From the NCBI GenBank assembly GCA_030760725.1, contig JASWHV010000017.1, forward strand, positions 10,208,959-10,272,958: a stretch of DNA of 64,000 nucleotides, given 5' to 3'. Origin of the DNA: Neostapfia colusana. Taxonomy: Eukaryota; Streptophyta; Magnoliopsida; Poales; Poaceae. Shown here one piece after another: positions 20,063-31,430 of this stretch (position 1 is the stretch's first letter; each line of letters starts with the position of its first letter). The position numbers were made by a program, and so were the translations under genes. Below the pieces are notes generated by a model, which saw nothing but the letters and a program-made list of their open reading frames with translations, was not told the origin of the DNA and did not search any database.

Positions 20063-22077
20063 AGCAAAAATAGGACAGTACTTTCTTTTCGTAATAAACT
20101 CCATGGTGTCCAGGAGCAGCGCTCGGAGCAGCTAGACCCCAGGGGACGGTCCAGGACTACGTTCAGCTTTGCCTGGTTCCGACTCCAAGCGCGTAGAGTC
20201 TTGCTTCCCCTCTTAATGGGGTGGGTCGTGGCCTCCATGTTTAGCCTGCCTACCTCCTATGGAAAGTTGTACGAAAAGAAATCTGCTCTACTTTGCTCTT
20301 TCCTTGTACTCATTTAAATTGTAAATTGAGTTTTTTAATCACCCTTGCAGTGCATGGTTGCCATGTGCTCAGCTCCCCCTCTCTACAAGTCCCCAAGCAC
20401 CAAACATATGGTTAGGGGCTGTAAGTCAAATAAGACTATGAGATAAGGGAGGAGGAGCCCCCAAGGAGAATTACGTTTCCTCTACCTATGTGCAGGACCT
20501 CCAGGTTGCGGCAACAGGGACTGCATGAAGAAGGGGGAAAGAAGCTACCAACTACTCCGACCTAGGACTGGAAGGACCGGGACCTGCCCCTCCAGAAGGG
20601 GCGGGACCCGGGGGCCCCACGTGTCCAGCAGGCCCGGAACTCTCTCCTCCCTTGAGGAGGGCTCCGGGCTCGCCACGTGGCAGGCGGAAACCGGACCTCC
20701 CCCCTCGGTAGGGGGGCTCTGAAAGCCCTACGTGTCCAACATGGCCGGAGCTCCCGCCTCTTAAGGAGGAGCTCTGGACCCGCCACGTGGCAGGCAGATT
20801 TGGAGCTCCCCATAGGGCGAGATCCGGAGACCTCCGGGGGCTCCTAACACGGTTAGGGGCTGGGGAGGGTGTCTGTGCAAAGCTCCGAGATTGGAGATGG
20901 CCTCTGAGTACCTTGCGGAGCTAAGGACTCAGTCAGGCAAAGCCAAGAAGGAGAGGAAAAGCATCACAGACACAAATATCCAAGAGAGTCAAATTAAGCA
21001 AGGCTCCATGAGCTGAGCTACAGACTCGATAAGAAGAAAGAAACAAGCCCCAAGGGTCTCCCGACACGACCAGAATCCAGAAGTTTGCAACAACGGCCGC
21101 GTCGCCAGGCTTCAGCCCTGGCGGAACTCTCTCGCTCTATGACCAGAGCGCAGGAATCGCCTCCCTCATCACCGGCGCAAAAACCAGTGACACCACGGGA
21201 GCTCCTGAGGCCCCCTCCGCAGTATTCAGCGGTCTTCTTGGAGACTCTACCGCCTGGGATTCTCCACGGTGCATCGGCGGTTTCCTTCTCCTGAAGTTCC
21301 CTCATCACCTGCGCAAAAGCCGGTGTCGTCAAGGGTGCCCCTGGAGCCCCCGACCCTCATCACCTGCGCAAAAGCTGGAGTCGTCAAGGGTGCTCCTGAG
21401 GCCCTCTCCGCAGCATTCAGCGGTGTTCTTGGAGACCCTGCCACCTGGGATTCTCTTCGATGCTTCAGCGGTTCCTTTGAAGACTCCACCACCCTCAGGG
21501 GCAGGGCAGGCAGGCTCCCTGAGTCCCAGGCTTGGTGCAGACGCAACCGCTGGAGGGAGCTGAGAGCAATTCTTCCCCCAATAAGGCGGGTTAAGAGCCA
21601 TGGAAGAAGACAAGACTGCAGGACCTGAGGGAAGCGCAGGGGCAGGAAGCCTTATAAGAGGAATGTACCCACATGGAGGTTTCATTTAGCACCTTCCCGG
21701 GTGCAATCCCAAATGATTCGGAACTCTTCGGATACCCCACGTCGGCGACCGCTTCGGTTCCTAAACCGAGTGCCGATGAGAGGTGGGCCCAAGCCGCTTA
21801 ACTAAAGCGGTGGGGTCAAGGAGTCAGTCTCCTGAGAAGATGAGCCGGCAAGGCACTTCGGCGGTTCCCGAAGAAAGCGCCGCAACGTGCAGAAGTGGCA
21901 GTCTTGGGAACCGCCGCAGTAAAAGCAACCATCAAGTGAGCGCACGCTCCCGCGATCCCGTGGCCGTTCGTGCTCCGGCAGCTGTCATTTCGGGACTCAG
22001 AGGAAGTGCGCGGATCGGAAGAGACGGAGGTCCCACCTCGGGCTCGCTATCTCCCCCGAGATGGGCCTGGGGGCCAC
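20063..22077 (+). other. Element C 3' internal region with polypurine tract
   Basis: No plus-strand gene. Sections match the non-coding interior of A and I in the corresponding orientation, including CACGTG-containing repeats near 20600-20810. A minus-strand accessory ORF remnant lies at 21018-21603. The region ends with GATGGGCCTGGGGGCCAC (22060-22077), the polypurine tract. Confidence 0.7.
21018..21603 (-). pseudogene. Element C antisense accessory ORF remnant with internal repeats
   Basis: The minus-strand ATG at about 21603 (MALNPPYWGKN) occupies the position of the MAS start of A, B and I, behind a homologous upstream block and a CTTATAAGG box near 21650. The downstream coding is broken into overlapping frames. 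It consists of imperfect copies of a unit containing FCAGDEG and AE(C/Y)CG(E/G)GLRS, unlike the coiled-coil or PF04195-like proteins of A and B. I do not recognise the product. The unit repeats at about 21060-21300 and 21310-21460, suggesting local duplication. Confidence 0.45.
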
Positions 22078-23064
22078 TGTCGGTACCTGAGATATGGGGT
22101 ACCCCCGCGCACAGGGTAAAATGCCTAAGGAACTCGCCCTTCTCCGCAAGGAGAGCTCCGAAGGTGCCACGCGTCCAGCGGGGCCGGACCTCCCTCTCCT
22201 CAGAGGGGAGCTCCGAGCCCGCCACGTGGCCGACAGAAGCCGAGCCTCCCCCTCCGCGGGGAGAGGTCCGGAGGCTCCACGTGCCCCACAGGCCGGACCC
22301 TTCTCTCCTCAGAGAAGGGCTCTGGACCCGCCACGTGGCCAGAAGAACGGTGCTGCCTGCCCCCGAGCGGTAGGCAGCGGGCATAAACGCGCCCCACACC
22401 TTGCCCGTACAAGGTATTCAAGGCCCGCGTCTTCCCAAGACGCGGAAACGCGGAGCACGCGTCTGTCAGGTGCCGTTGCGCCCAGTCGCATCACAGACTG
22501 GCGCGCGATGTCAGAACCTGCCAGCCAATAAACACCGCGACAAGACGTCCCATGCCGCCTGCGCCGTCATCAACCACTACGACTAGCGTGCGGCATGGGC
22601 AGGGCGGCAAGATGAAGACTCAGAAGCCTTCGACCAGAGACAACTACCGGCATAACTACAGATACGGTAGATAATAGACAATCTTCCCGGGACCACCTGT
22701 CGGGTCCCGGCTCCCCTTGTAAGCCGCCCGAGTCTTGGACTATAAAAGGCTCGGGTAGGCGTCGATAGCAAGGGTTCGCATTTTGCAACTCATACGCTAG
22801 CCATACACTCTCAAGCTGTAACTCACCCCCAAGCTCAGGCCTCCGGCCCTGAGCAGCAAGCAATACAGCGAGCTCCATAGCTCGCCGTGGACGTAGGGTT
22901 TTATGCTCCGGCGGCCTGAACCACGTAAAACTCGCCGTGTCAAGCTCTTACTAACTCGTTCCATCTGCGCAAGCTCTCCGCTAGGAACTAGCCCCACCGA
23001 AAAAAGAACCTCCGCGGGCTGCCCAGTGCAGGCCCGGGGGAATTGTCGACCGAACACTTCGACA
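22078..23064 (+). repeat. Element C 3' LTR
   Basis: It has the same length and ends as the 5' copy. Here the TATAAAAGGCTC box (near 22741) is intact. It differs from the 5' LTR at multiple sites by eye, so the insertion is not recent. Confidence 0.92.
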
Positions 23065-24289
23065 GAAGCATAGCATATCACAGCCTGATGTAGAGTCTAC
23101 TATCTGTTCTATTCTAGGGAGGGGGAATGGATCTTTGGGACATGCCTTATTGAGATTGGTGTATTCGATGCACATCCGGAGCTTCCCGCCGGCCTTCGGG
23201 ACAACGACGGGGTTCGCCAACCACCGGGGGTGGTGGACTTTCCGTATGAAGCCAGCGTCCAGCAACTTCTTGATTTCTTCTCGGATGAAATTCTGCCGCT
23301 CGATGGACTGCTTACGGGGCTCCTGTTGGACTGGCCGGGCATCAGGGAAGATCTTCAGATGGTGCTCGATCACCTCCCTAGGGATCCCCGGCATCTGCAA
23401 CGGCTGCCATGCAAACACGTCGACGTTGTGCCAGAGGAAGGTGATGAACGCGTCTTCCTATTTGCTGTCCAGGCCCCCGGCTACCCGGAGGGTCTGGGCC
23501 GCACCGGCGCTGACTTGGACGACCTTCAGGGGGACGTCGCCCTCATCGAGGGGTTGCAAGCGGGGTGCTGAGGTCGAGGCACGGTGGTGTGCACTCGGGT
23601 GGAGCTGGCCCGGTTCTGCACCACCAGGGGCTGGTGCTCGGGCTGTTGCAAGTGCTTGGAGTTTTTCCAAGGATGATACTGCAGCAGTGCGGTCTCCACG
23701 AATCTTGAGGACGCCTGTTGGTGTGGGCATCTTCAAGACGAGGTAGCCGTAGTTGGCTACCGCCATAAATCGGTACAGGGCTGGCCTGCCGATTATGGCG
23801 TTGAAGGGGACGTCGATCTCCGCCACGTCGAATAGAATGTACTATGTTTGATAGCTGTCCGGTGCCCCAAAGGTCACCGGAAGGCTGATGTTGCCGTAGG
23901 GGACGACTTGTCCTGGCTCTACCCCTGAGTACGGGCTCGATGGGGTGAGCTTGGCCATCGGGATCTGCAGCTTCTGAAAAGCTGTGCGGCTGATGAGGTT
24001 CAACCCAGTCCCGCCATCTACCAGAACGTGGTACATCCTCACATTGGCGATGGTGGGTGCTACCAAGAGCGGTAGTTGGCCGGCCCCAGCCATGTTCCTG
24101 GGACAGTTGGTGGCATCGAAGCTGATGGGGGTTCCCGTCCACTTGAGGTGCGGCGCGACACTTGGAAGAGGAGCCACCGACGCTACCGCTCGGCGCAGAG
24201 TCTTGACTGCGCTTTGGGACGAGAGGTCAGCGGACCCGCCGTAGATGACGTAGAGCGTCTTCCGGCGCTCGTCGTCGCTGGAGCCGGAG
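23065..24289 (-). pseudogene. pol: Element E protease and N-terminal RT
   Basis: Read leftward, the frame contains a retroviral-type aspartic protease motif (DGGTGLNLIS near 24010) and a following GRPALYRFMAV stretch. The N-terminal RT follows with RKVHHPRWLANPVVVPK, RMCIEYTNLNKACPKDPFPLPR and GCDMLCF. Interruptions include a TAG near 23842 and another near 23458, which stands where a Gln codon is expected. The RT stops at element C (TSD GAAGC) and resumes at 15936. Confidence 0.82.
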
Positions 24290-25974
24290 TCCTCATGGTT
24301 GTGTACCGCCTTTACGGCGCGCTGAGGCTCCTGGAACTCCACCTGGTGGTCGATGTTGTCTTGGGTGTCGACCTTCTGCTTGCCCTCCCTTTGACAGAAA
24401 GGAGGGACGTCAACACGCGGTTGCTTCCCCTTGCAGAAGCACTCCGCGAGCTTCTGAATCTCCCGCACTCAGCAGCTGTATGGCTGCTGGTGTTGTGCAC
24501 GGGGCACGGCTCGCCTTGGTCACCATCTGGAGCTGGTTACCGTCGCTGCCTCTTGTCGAGGCGTGGCCCCCGAGTTCCACTGGGTGTTGCTGCTGCAACA
24601 ACAGGAGCTGCAGTCGGTGGTTTCATCTTGCCACCGCCCCGGTTCTTGATCTTCTTGCCGCTTCCATGGGAAGCAGCGCCAGATCTGGGCTGTCCTCCTG
24701 ACTCGAAGGCTGGCTGTGAGTGCCAGTTCCGCCCCTCTGCTGCCCTGGCGCACTTGTCCGCCAGGCTGAATAGCTCTGAGACATCGCGAACCTCTCTGGT
24801 CGCGAGCTTCTCGAGCATCTTCTTGTCTCGTACACCCTGCCGGAATGCCACCACCACTGAAGCATTTTGGATATGTGGGATGGTGTTCCGTACCTAGGAG
24901 AACCGCTGGATAAAGGAGAGCAGCGTCTCTCCAGGTTGTTGTTGGATGGTGTGGAGGTCGAGCTCCGTGCCAGGCCGGGTGTAGGAGCTGCCGAAGTTCA
25001 CAGTGAACTGCCGGCAGAGCTCTCCCCAGGAGGTTATGGAATCCTAGGGGAGATTCATGAGCCAAGACCGTGCTGGGCCGGTCAAAGCGATGTGGAAGTA
25101 GTTAACCATGACGGCCTCGTCCCCTCCTGCAGCAAGGATGGCGGTGGAGTAGATCTGGAGGAACTCCGCCGGGTTGACGCTGCCATCGTACTTCTCAGGC
25201 AGGTGCGGCCGGAACTTGCACGGCCACTTCGCAAAGCGAAGGTGTGGCGCCAGGGCCGCACATCCTGCTCCTGTTGCTGCAGGTGTTGGTGCCGCGAACG
25301 CTTGGTTCGCTGCCGGCACTGTATACCCCGGTATGGGCAAGGCTGCGCCATAGACCGGGGGCACCATTTGCAGGGCATATGGCTGGGGCATATGCTGCGT
25401 GGCGTATGCCTGGGGCAGAGATCGCGTGGCGAATGCCTGCGGCTCAGGCTGGGTCGAGGCGGTTGACATGCTGTCGCCAGCCTCTTGGTTGCGACGCCTT
25501 TCTCGTCGTCGCTCGATGACCACTCGGGCATCCTTGCCCAAGTGGCGTCGTTCTAGCTCTGACCTCAGGTCCGCCGACGGGAGCCTGGTGGAGCAAGAAT
25601 CTGCTGTCTGCCCATCAACTGTTGGCGTGCGCGTCAGTGACACAGCCGGTTGACTGGGGCGTCGTCCCCGCCGAAGTTGAGGGTTAGCGGCGGCGACGAC
25701 GAGATGGTCTACGTCGCGAATCCACTGCTGGGTCGCTGACTGAGGCGCGTCCCCAGCATGTGGATTGCGCAGTAGCGCTCGTGCTGCAGCTAGTGCACTC
25801 CCGTGGGAGACACTCGGCGCTGCAGTGGATCTTGGGCGCTGCCGGAGTCGGCTGCTGGCTTCCAGCTTGCACCGACACACTCCGTCCTGAGTGTGTCGAG
25901 ACGTAGTCCCCGCTGGTCACTGTTCGTCGTGAACGTGGGCGGGGAGAGCTTGCCGCTGAAAGAAGCTTCGTCAT
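24290..25974 (-). pseudogene. gag: Element E gag, multiply interrupted
   Basis: It begins MTKLLSA at 25974. The capsid-like region (KYDGSVNPAEFLQIY, GPARSWLMNLP) and the charged C-terminal part are recognisable and colinear with gag of A, H and I. In-frame TAG codons occur at 25044 and near 24890, both at positions that are Gln codons in A, and there is at least one frameshift near the N-terminus. In contrast to A and I, the frame continues past gag into protease (ERRKTLYVIYGG). Confidence 0.82.
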
Positions 25975-26012
25975 CTTTGTCGGCGTAAGCTCGTCGCGCA
26001 AGGGAAAAGCCC

Positions 26013-26028
26013 CCTAACTGGTGCGCCA
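26013..26028 (-). promoter_or_regulatory. Element E primer-binding site
   Basis: On the minus strand TGGCGCACCAGTTAGG, a mutated version of the site in A and I, lies two bases inside the 5' LTR. Confidence 0.75.
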
Positions 26029-26030
26029 AA

Positions 26031-26793
26031 TGTTGAAGTGTGTAGCCGACACTTCCCCCGGGCCTGCTGTGGGCAGCCTGCGGAGGTTCTTTTTCGGAGG
26101 GGCTAGTCACTCACGGAGAGCTTACGCGTTAGGGACGATGGAGGGAGAAGCTTGACACAGGGATTTTTACGTGGTTCAGGCCACCGGAGCGTAATACCCT
26201 ACGTCCACGGTGAGCGGAGATGCTCGTTGTATTGCTTGGTGCTCAGGAGCGAACCCAGCATGAGAGTGTAAAATGTCGAACCCCTGCTAACGTTGCCTAC
26301 CCGAGCCTTTTATAGTCCAAGGCTCGGGCGGCTTACAAGATGGGCCCGGGACCCGACAGGTGGTCCCGGGGAGATTGCCTGCCATCTACCGTATCCGCAG
26401 TTACGCCGGCAGTTGTCTCTGGCGAGGGCTTCAATGTTTTCGTTCTGCCGCCCTGCCCATGCCGCAAGCTAGTCGTAGTGGTTGGCAGGGGCGGCAGGGG
26501 ATGTCTTGTCACTGTGTTTATTGGTGTGCAGCCTCTGACACGGCACGCCAGTCTTCACTGCGATGTGATTGGGCGCAACGGCACCTGACAGAGGCGTGCT
26601 CCGCGTCTCCGCACCTTGGGAAGGCGCGGGTCTTGAATACCTTGTACGGGCAAGGTATGGCACGTCTTTACTATTGCTACCTACCGCGCGGGGGCAGGCA
26701 GCGCTGCTCTGCTGGCCACGTGGCGGGCCCGGAGCTCTCCTCTGAGGAGAGGGAGGTCCGGCCCCGCTGGACACGTGGAGCCTTCGGAGCTCT
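26031..26793 (-). repeat. Element E 5' LTR, inner part
   Basis: Starts TGTTGAAG in plus coordinates. It is interrupted after GGAGCTCT by element G; the duplicated GCTCT lies at 26789-26793 and 39285-39289. The LTR continues at 39290 and again at 46376. Counting each duplicated target once, the restored length is about 1056 bp. A minus-strand TATAAAAGG lies near 26310. Confidence 0.9.
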
Positions 26794-29700
26794 TGTAACA
26801 CCCCAAATTTTGATTCAAAACTCTAAACCATGTTCAGAGGGGAATTTAAAAATTTTTGGACGTGTTGCATGTTTTGCAAAAAATCAAATTCAAACTGGAA
26901 TTCAAATTATACCCAAAACAGAAAAGAAATGGAAAAAGAAAAAGGAAAACGGGAAAAAAACTGGCCAGTGGGCCGAAACCGCCAGCCGGCCCAGCAACTC
27001 CCGCGCCAGCCCGCCCCCGCGCGCGCCGCGCTGCCCCTCACCGACGGGTGGGACCCACATGTCATCCCTAACCCCGCGACCCCGGACTCTCTCCCGCGCG
27101 CGCGATCGCAACCGATCGGGAAACCGCGTCCCGCAGCCGAATTCTGGTCCCAGCGGACTACAACTCGATCACAACAGACCCACCGCCCTCCCCCGGCTAT
27201 AAAAATCCCCGATCCGATCAGTTTTTCCCACGCGATCGCCGATTTTCACTCCGGTGAGCACCGAGACTTCGCCGGTGAATTCTGGCCGATCTAAGCTCGG
27301 AAACTCTGATCTAACTCGCTGGTTTTGATCCACCGCCTCCGGGGAACTTTGCAGGTGCAGAAAACCCGAAGACTTACGGTGTAAACTCAGCGCCGACGAG
27401 CTTCGCCGTGGTTTTGCCTCGGACCTCGCCGCCGAGCACTTTCCAGGACCCCCGAGCTCGAGAAAACCCTCGAGGTGAGATCCCTGACCTCCCCTCTACC
27501 GATCTAGGCCATAAGATCACAGTTCTAGGCAGAATTCTCGAGGATCCGAAATTTTCCGGCGAGATCGCCGCTTTCCGCCGCCGTGCGCCGCCGGCAGCGC
27601 CGCCCGCTCTCGATCAGAGCGACGTGGCCGCTTGTGCGCCGTTTATTTTAAATCGCACGGTAGACTTTAAATCCCCGCGTACCGGTTCGATGTTATAATC
27701 TCAGCCGTCGGTTTAGAATCGGACGGTCCACGTCGACCCCGCGTTATAAAGGCTGGAATTCTTACGTGCTACCCCCTGGGGTTCTCTGGAATTGAGAGCT
27801 AGCCCCGGAAACTTCAGATCTAGCCCCTGGAACTCCAGAAAATCATGTAAATCTATTTAAAAATCAGTTTTAACCCCTGGACTTAATAGAAATTAGGAAA
27901 AACACCTCTGATAAGTGTAGATAGACCCCTGGAAATTATGAAAATAATATTATAGACCCTGTAATGGGGTGAATTCATTATTCTAGCCTTGTTTAGTATT
28001 TAATTTAGAAAATTGAATATGTACCTAGTGTTTAAAAATTAAAAAGGGGGACAACCATAATTGTCGAAATTAATTAAAAACTTTCTCAGTACTTAGAAAA
28101 CTTTGGAGTGAGATAAAAATATATTTTTGGGCTGAAATAAATCTGTTTTATCTATTATTCACATTTTATTAGTATTGAGACCCATTTTTTAAGTAAAGAA
28201 TAGTTAAAGAAAAATAGGGAAAATAATTATGAAATAGTATACATCATAAGCCATGGTCAAAATATGATTTCAAATTATTTAGGACCGGAACCTAATCTGT
28301 TTAGGTGATGTGTATTACTAATTTAATAATAAAATATACAATTATGCATAGGAATGTAAGTCTGAAAATATAGCAACTAGTAGATGATAAATGGAGTTTC
28401 TAAAATACAAAGAATTCAGTTTAGGGTTGATAGAAATTGTGAAGGCACATTGTATGCAAGTATAAATGTGGACACCAAAAGTAGGAATCATATATATGCA
28501 TGGTTAAAAGTGCATGCAAGCCACAACTCAACACACATAAAGTAACCACAACACATATAAGGGTGAATGAATTTCATAAATATGAAATGTGTGGTTTGTA
28601 TGAAGTAGAAGTGTGAACTATGTCTTATGATTGTTGTTTTTCTTTTGCTATGTGTGATGGTATGAAGTAGAACCTGCTCAAGAGCAAGTTAACCCTTTTC
28701 AAGATCAGGACTACCAATTTCAAGAGCAACAAGAAGGAGGCAAGTGTCCTTGACCACTTTGATCCTATGCTAGGATGTGTAGATAGAATTATTTGCATTG
28801 TCAAGATAATTATGAAACCCATGGTAGGAAGTTTCCCTAGAATTGCATTACCTTGTTTCCTTGTAGCTTGGGTTGGGATTTATTTTGTCATGTCATTTAT
28901 ATACATGCATATGCTTAGCCATGCTTAGAATGGGATATTTGGCATATGAGATCATCAGTTTATATTACCATACTCTTGAATGAGACATTGTGAGTTATGT
29001 AGAGGTAGGGATCAAGGCAAGTTGGATGTTTTGGTTGTGTGCTGGGTGCACGAGACTTGGGTTTGTGTTTAGTACTTGCCTGGATCCTAAGGACCGGTTC
29101 ATGGAGCATGTAACCCGGCTTTACAGTGCCAACCACATGCTGAGATGGGGCATCTTAGCCAATTAATTAGGTGTATCCCCGGCGTAGTATGGGTGTGTTG
29201 GATGGTGCGGGGAGTAGGTGTCAGCTGGACTACCATATGAACCGCAAGGCTCAAGAGGGGGCCACTGCAGCGGGGTTGGAGCCTCTTGTATGCTGTTAGG
29301 GGTGAAATCTCAGTGGGCCCACGCTCGTCGGGAATCCCTTTGTAAAGGCTTCGTAGTGATCTCCTGGCTGCACACCTGGGAAGTGTGAATGTGGAACGTA
29401 GCCACTGGCATAATGGAGGTTTTTTAATCCACCCGGCAACGGGGGATGAAATCACTACTTGTGGGTACAGTGGTACAAACTCTGCAGAGTCAAAACTGTC
29501 TTGACAGCCGTGCTCACGGTTAAGAGCGGCCTGGACTTATTCATGATTAGAGGATTGATGGTTATGGAAGTTAAGCGGAGAGCTTAACATTGGAAATGAT
29601 GTTATGGTTATTGGATTATGATGATGGGATGGGAGATTGGGACCATTTCACCTGTGTAGTAATGTAGGTGCTTAATAAGCTAAGGTGATAGGTATTAATT

Positions 29701-30133
29701 GCGTAGTGCTTTAACCATGAGTTCAACCTTTCCTTGTTCTAGCCATGCATGATATAATTTTCCCACACTTGCTGAGTACCATTGGTACTCAACCTTGCAT
29801 ATTTGTTGGTTTATATTGCTGCTCAGGTCAAGATAATGAGGTGGTGTATAATGACCAAGATTTTGGACCCGAGGAAGGTTTTTAGGTTCATGAAGACCCC
29901 CGGGCAACGCCTGTGATGGAGCCCTAAAAGAATAATATTCCGCTGCTAGTTTATTTATTTGTGATGAAGCATTAGTGTCCATTGAGACATTTGCAATGTA
30001 AGACTTATTTATATTCGACACCTGGCTTGTAATAAATGATGCTTCACTATTTGTCATCACATGTATGAGAAAATGATCCTGGCATACATGTGATATTCAC
30101 TTGGTTGTTTCTTCGGAAAAACCGGGTGTGACA
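26794..30133 (+). repeat. Element G 5' LTR (3340 bp)
   Basis: The first 900 bp are GC-rich and contain TATAAAAA at 27198-27205 and a second TATAAAG near 27745. CGAG|GTGAGAT at 27471-27480 looks like a strong splice donor. The rest (about 27780-30130) is AT-rich and intron-like. It ends CCGGGTGTGACA. It holds no gene; short open frames inside it are repeated in the 3' LTR and look random. Confidence 0.95.
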
Positions 30134-30137
30134 GAGG

Positions 30138-30153
30138 TGGTATCAGAGCCAAG
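30138..30153 (+). promoter_or_regulatory. Element G primer-binding site (initiator tRNA-Met type)
   Basis: TGGTATCAGAGCCAAG starts four bases after the LTR end. It is complementary to the 3' end of plant initiator tRNA-Met, the usual primer of chromoviruses. Confidence 0.93.
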
Positions 30154-30349
30154 GTTGCCCGTAGGAACGTGGACCTAGGTAGAAATGGACGTATTTAAGG
30201 GCCCTATTTTTTTAAAAACTATTTTTCAAGGTGTGGGTGGAAAAGTGTTATTAAAGGAGTCATTTTCTTCATCTTACCCCAACTTTCATTCAAAATAGGA
30301 TTTTTGTTTGAGAATTTATCTAACCTAATTTTAAATTCTTTTGTTTTAG

Positions 30350-31129
30350 ATGGTTCGTATGATTCGCACCGCTCGTAAGTCCACAGGAGGGAGAGTTCCC
30401 GTAGTGGCCCTTGCCGAAAGAGAGGAGAGTCGTCCCGTGACGTACCTTTCCTACGGATTGGCAGTTGGAGATTTGTTGCGCCGTCTTCGACGTATGCTCG
30501 AAGCCGCCGGCAATACGGGCAAGCTAATCATCCACTATAACTCCACCAGGACCATCTGTGAGAAGAGGGAAGAATGGAGTTCGGAGATGAGGATTATACA
30601 CGAGAATCAGCTGCTTAAGATTCACCACTCTCCAGCTTGTAGAGCAACACAAGTTGACGCGGAGAGAGATGTCACCTGGGAGGCCATCACCTGCCAGAGT
30701 CACATCTATCGTCGCCACTTGGACAAAACTGAGTACATATATGTCCTCCAACGTGAGAGTGGTACCACGGAGTACAAGTACCCACCGGTGCAGCAAGGGA
30801 CTTCCTATGAGCACATGGACTTGTGCTTGGAGGATGCTGCTATGCTCAACACTCGACTGCAGGAGTGTCAACAAGAGCTTCAGGATGTCCGAGACACCCT
30901 AAAGGAAACGGAGGCGTTGCTGCGAGCTTGCTTAAAGGCGAGAGAAAGAGGAGATGGGAATGAACTGTGTGTCGCCGTGAGTGATCCATGGACTCCTGAC
31001 TCCCCGGATCGCCGAGCAATCAGGCGTCGTCGCACTTCTCCACCAGCAGCCTTCCCACCCAAAGCAGAGTCAGAAGGTAGCCGAAATGAGGAGGAAGATC
31101 CCGAGGAGCCAGCTCAAGAGGACGAGTAG
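30350..31129 (+). CDS. Element G ORF0, 259-aa accessory protein with a histone H3-like N-terminus
   Basis: The ORF is intact from ATG 30350 to the TAG ending at 31129, between the primer site and gag. After removal of Met1 (expected because Val follows), the N-terminus has Arg2, TARKSTGG at 6-13, Pro16 and Leu-Ala at 20-21. These are the same residues at the same positions as in histone H3, including the K9/S10 site. The middle (about 30-150) contains Cys and His but no domain I recognise. About 158-196 is a predicted coiled coil (LEDAAMLNTRLQECQQELQD). A basic RAIRRRRTSPP near 223 may be an NLS, and the C-terminus is acidic. The ATG directly follows TTTTGTTTTAG, a splice-acceptor-like site. 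An extra upstream ORF is known in RIRE3/RIRE8-type elements; its function is unknown. Confidence 0.85.
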   Translation: MVRMIRTARKSTGGRVPVVALAEREESRPVTYLSYGLAVGDLLRRLRRMLEAAGNTGKLIIHYNSTRTICEKREEWSSEMRIIHENQLLKIHHSPACRATQVDAERDVTWEAITCQSHIYRRHLDKTEYIYVLQRESGTTEYKYPPVQQGTSYEHMDLCLEDAAMLNTRLQECQQELQDVRDTLKETEALLRACLKARERGDGNELCVAVSDPWTPDSPDRRAIRRRRTSPPAAFPPKAESEGSRNEEEDPEEPAQEDE

Positions 31130-31430
31130 TGTAGAGTCTTTCCCCTAGCTAGCAAGAGGTCGAGTAGTCGAGTCGTTACGTAGTTAATGGTGTGATGATG
31201 CTTGGTGTGTGACGTGAGTTGTGGAAGCCATGAGCAATTGTCCACAGCCTCGTCTTCAGATTGTTTTGCTTTGGTGTGTGAACCTATAGGAAATAATAGA
31301 GCATTTATTTGGTGTGAGATATAAACCCTCGTAAAATTTTAACAAAGCCTCAACACCTCAAAGCACCAACAAATGAAAGTAGTAAGATGATACTAAATGA
31401 TATCTAATTAACATATGTTGATTCTGCCAG

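Larger units (their letters stand above)
15937..23064 (+). mobile_element. Element C: plus-strand Tat-type element lacking PBS, gag, protease and the N-terminal half of RT (7128 bp)
   Basis: Two 987-bp LTRs (15937-16923 and 22078-23064) bound the element, and GAAGC is duplicated at 15932-15936 and 23065-23069. The interior starts directly at the RT middle (ITVDSLYCYV) one base after the LTR end, so the whole stretch from the primer site to mid-RT is missing. The remaining pol then runs to a complete integrase end at 20062, followed by a 2-kb 3' region and a polypurine tract. E coding sequence is colinear on both sides, inserted between the GCDMLCF and LDAYSG motifs of E's RT. Confidence 0.93.

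Noticed and set aside
26830..27294. Open frames in the G LTR (repeated at 35982-36445) as possible genes
   Set aside because: They lie in the U3/R part of both LTRs, overlap each other in several frames, and look like promoter/leader sequence.
29099..30060. Minus-strand frames of about 120 codons inside the G 5' LTR (repeated at 38250-39211)
   Set aside because: Identical in both LTRs and antisense to the element, with no start context or domain; considered chance.
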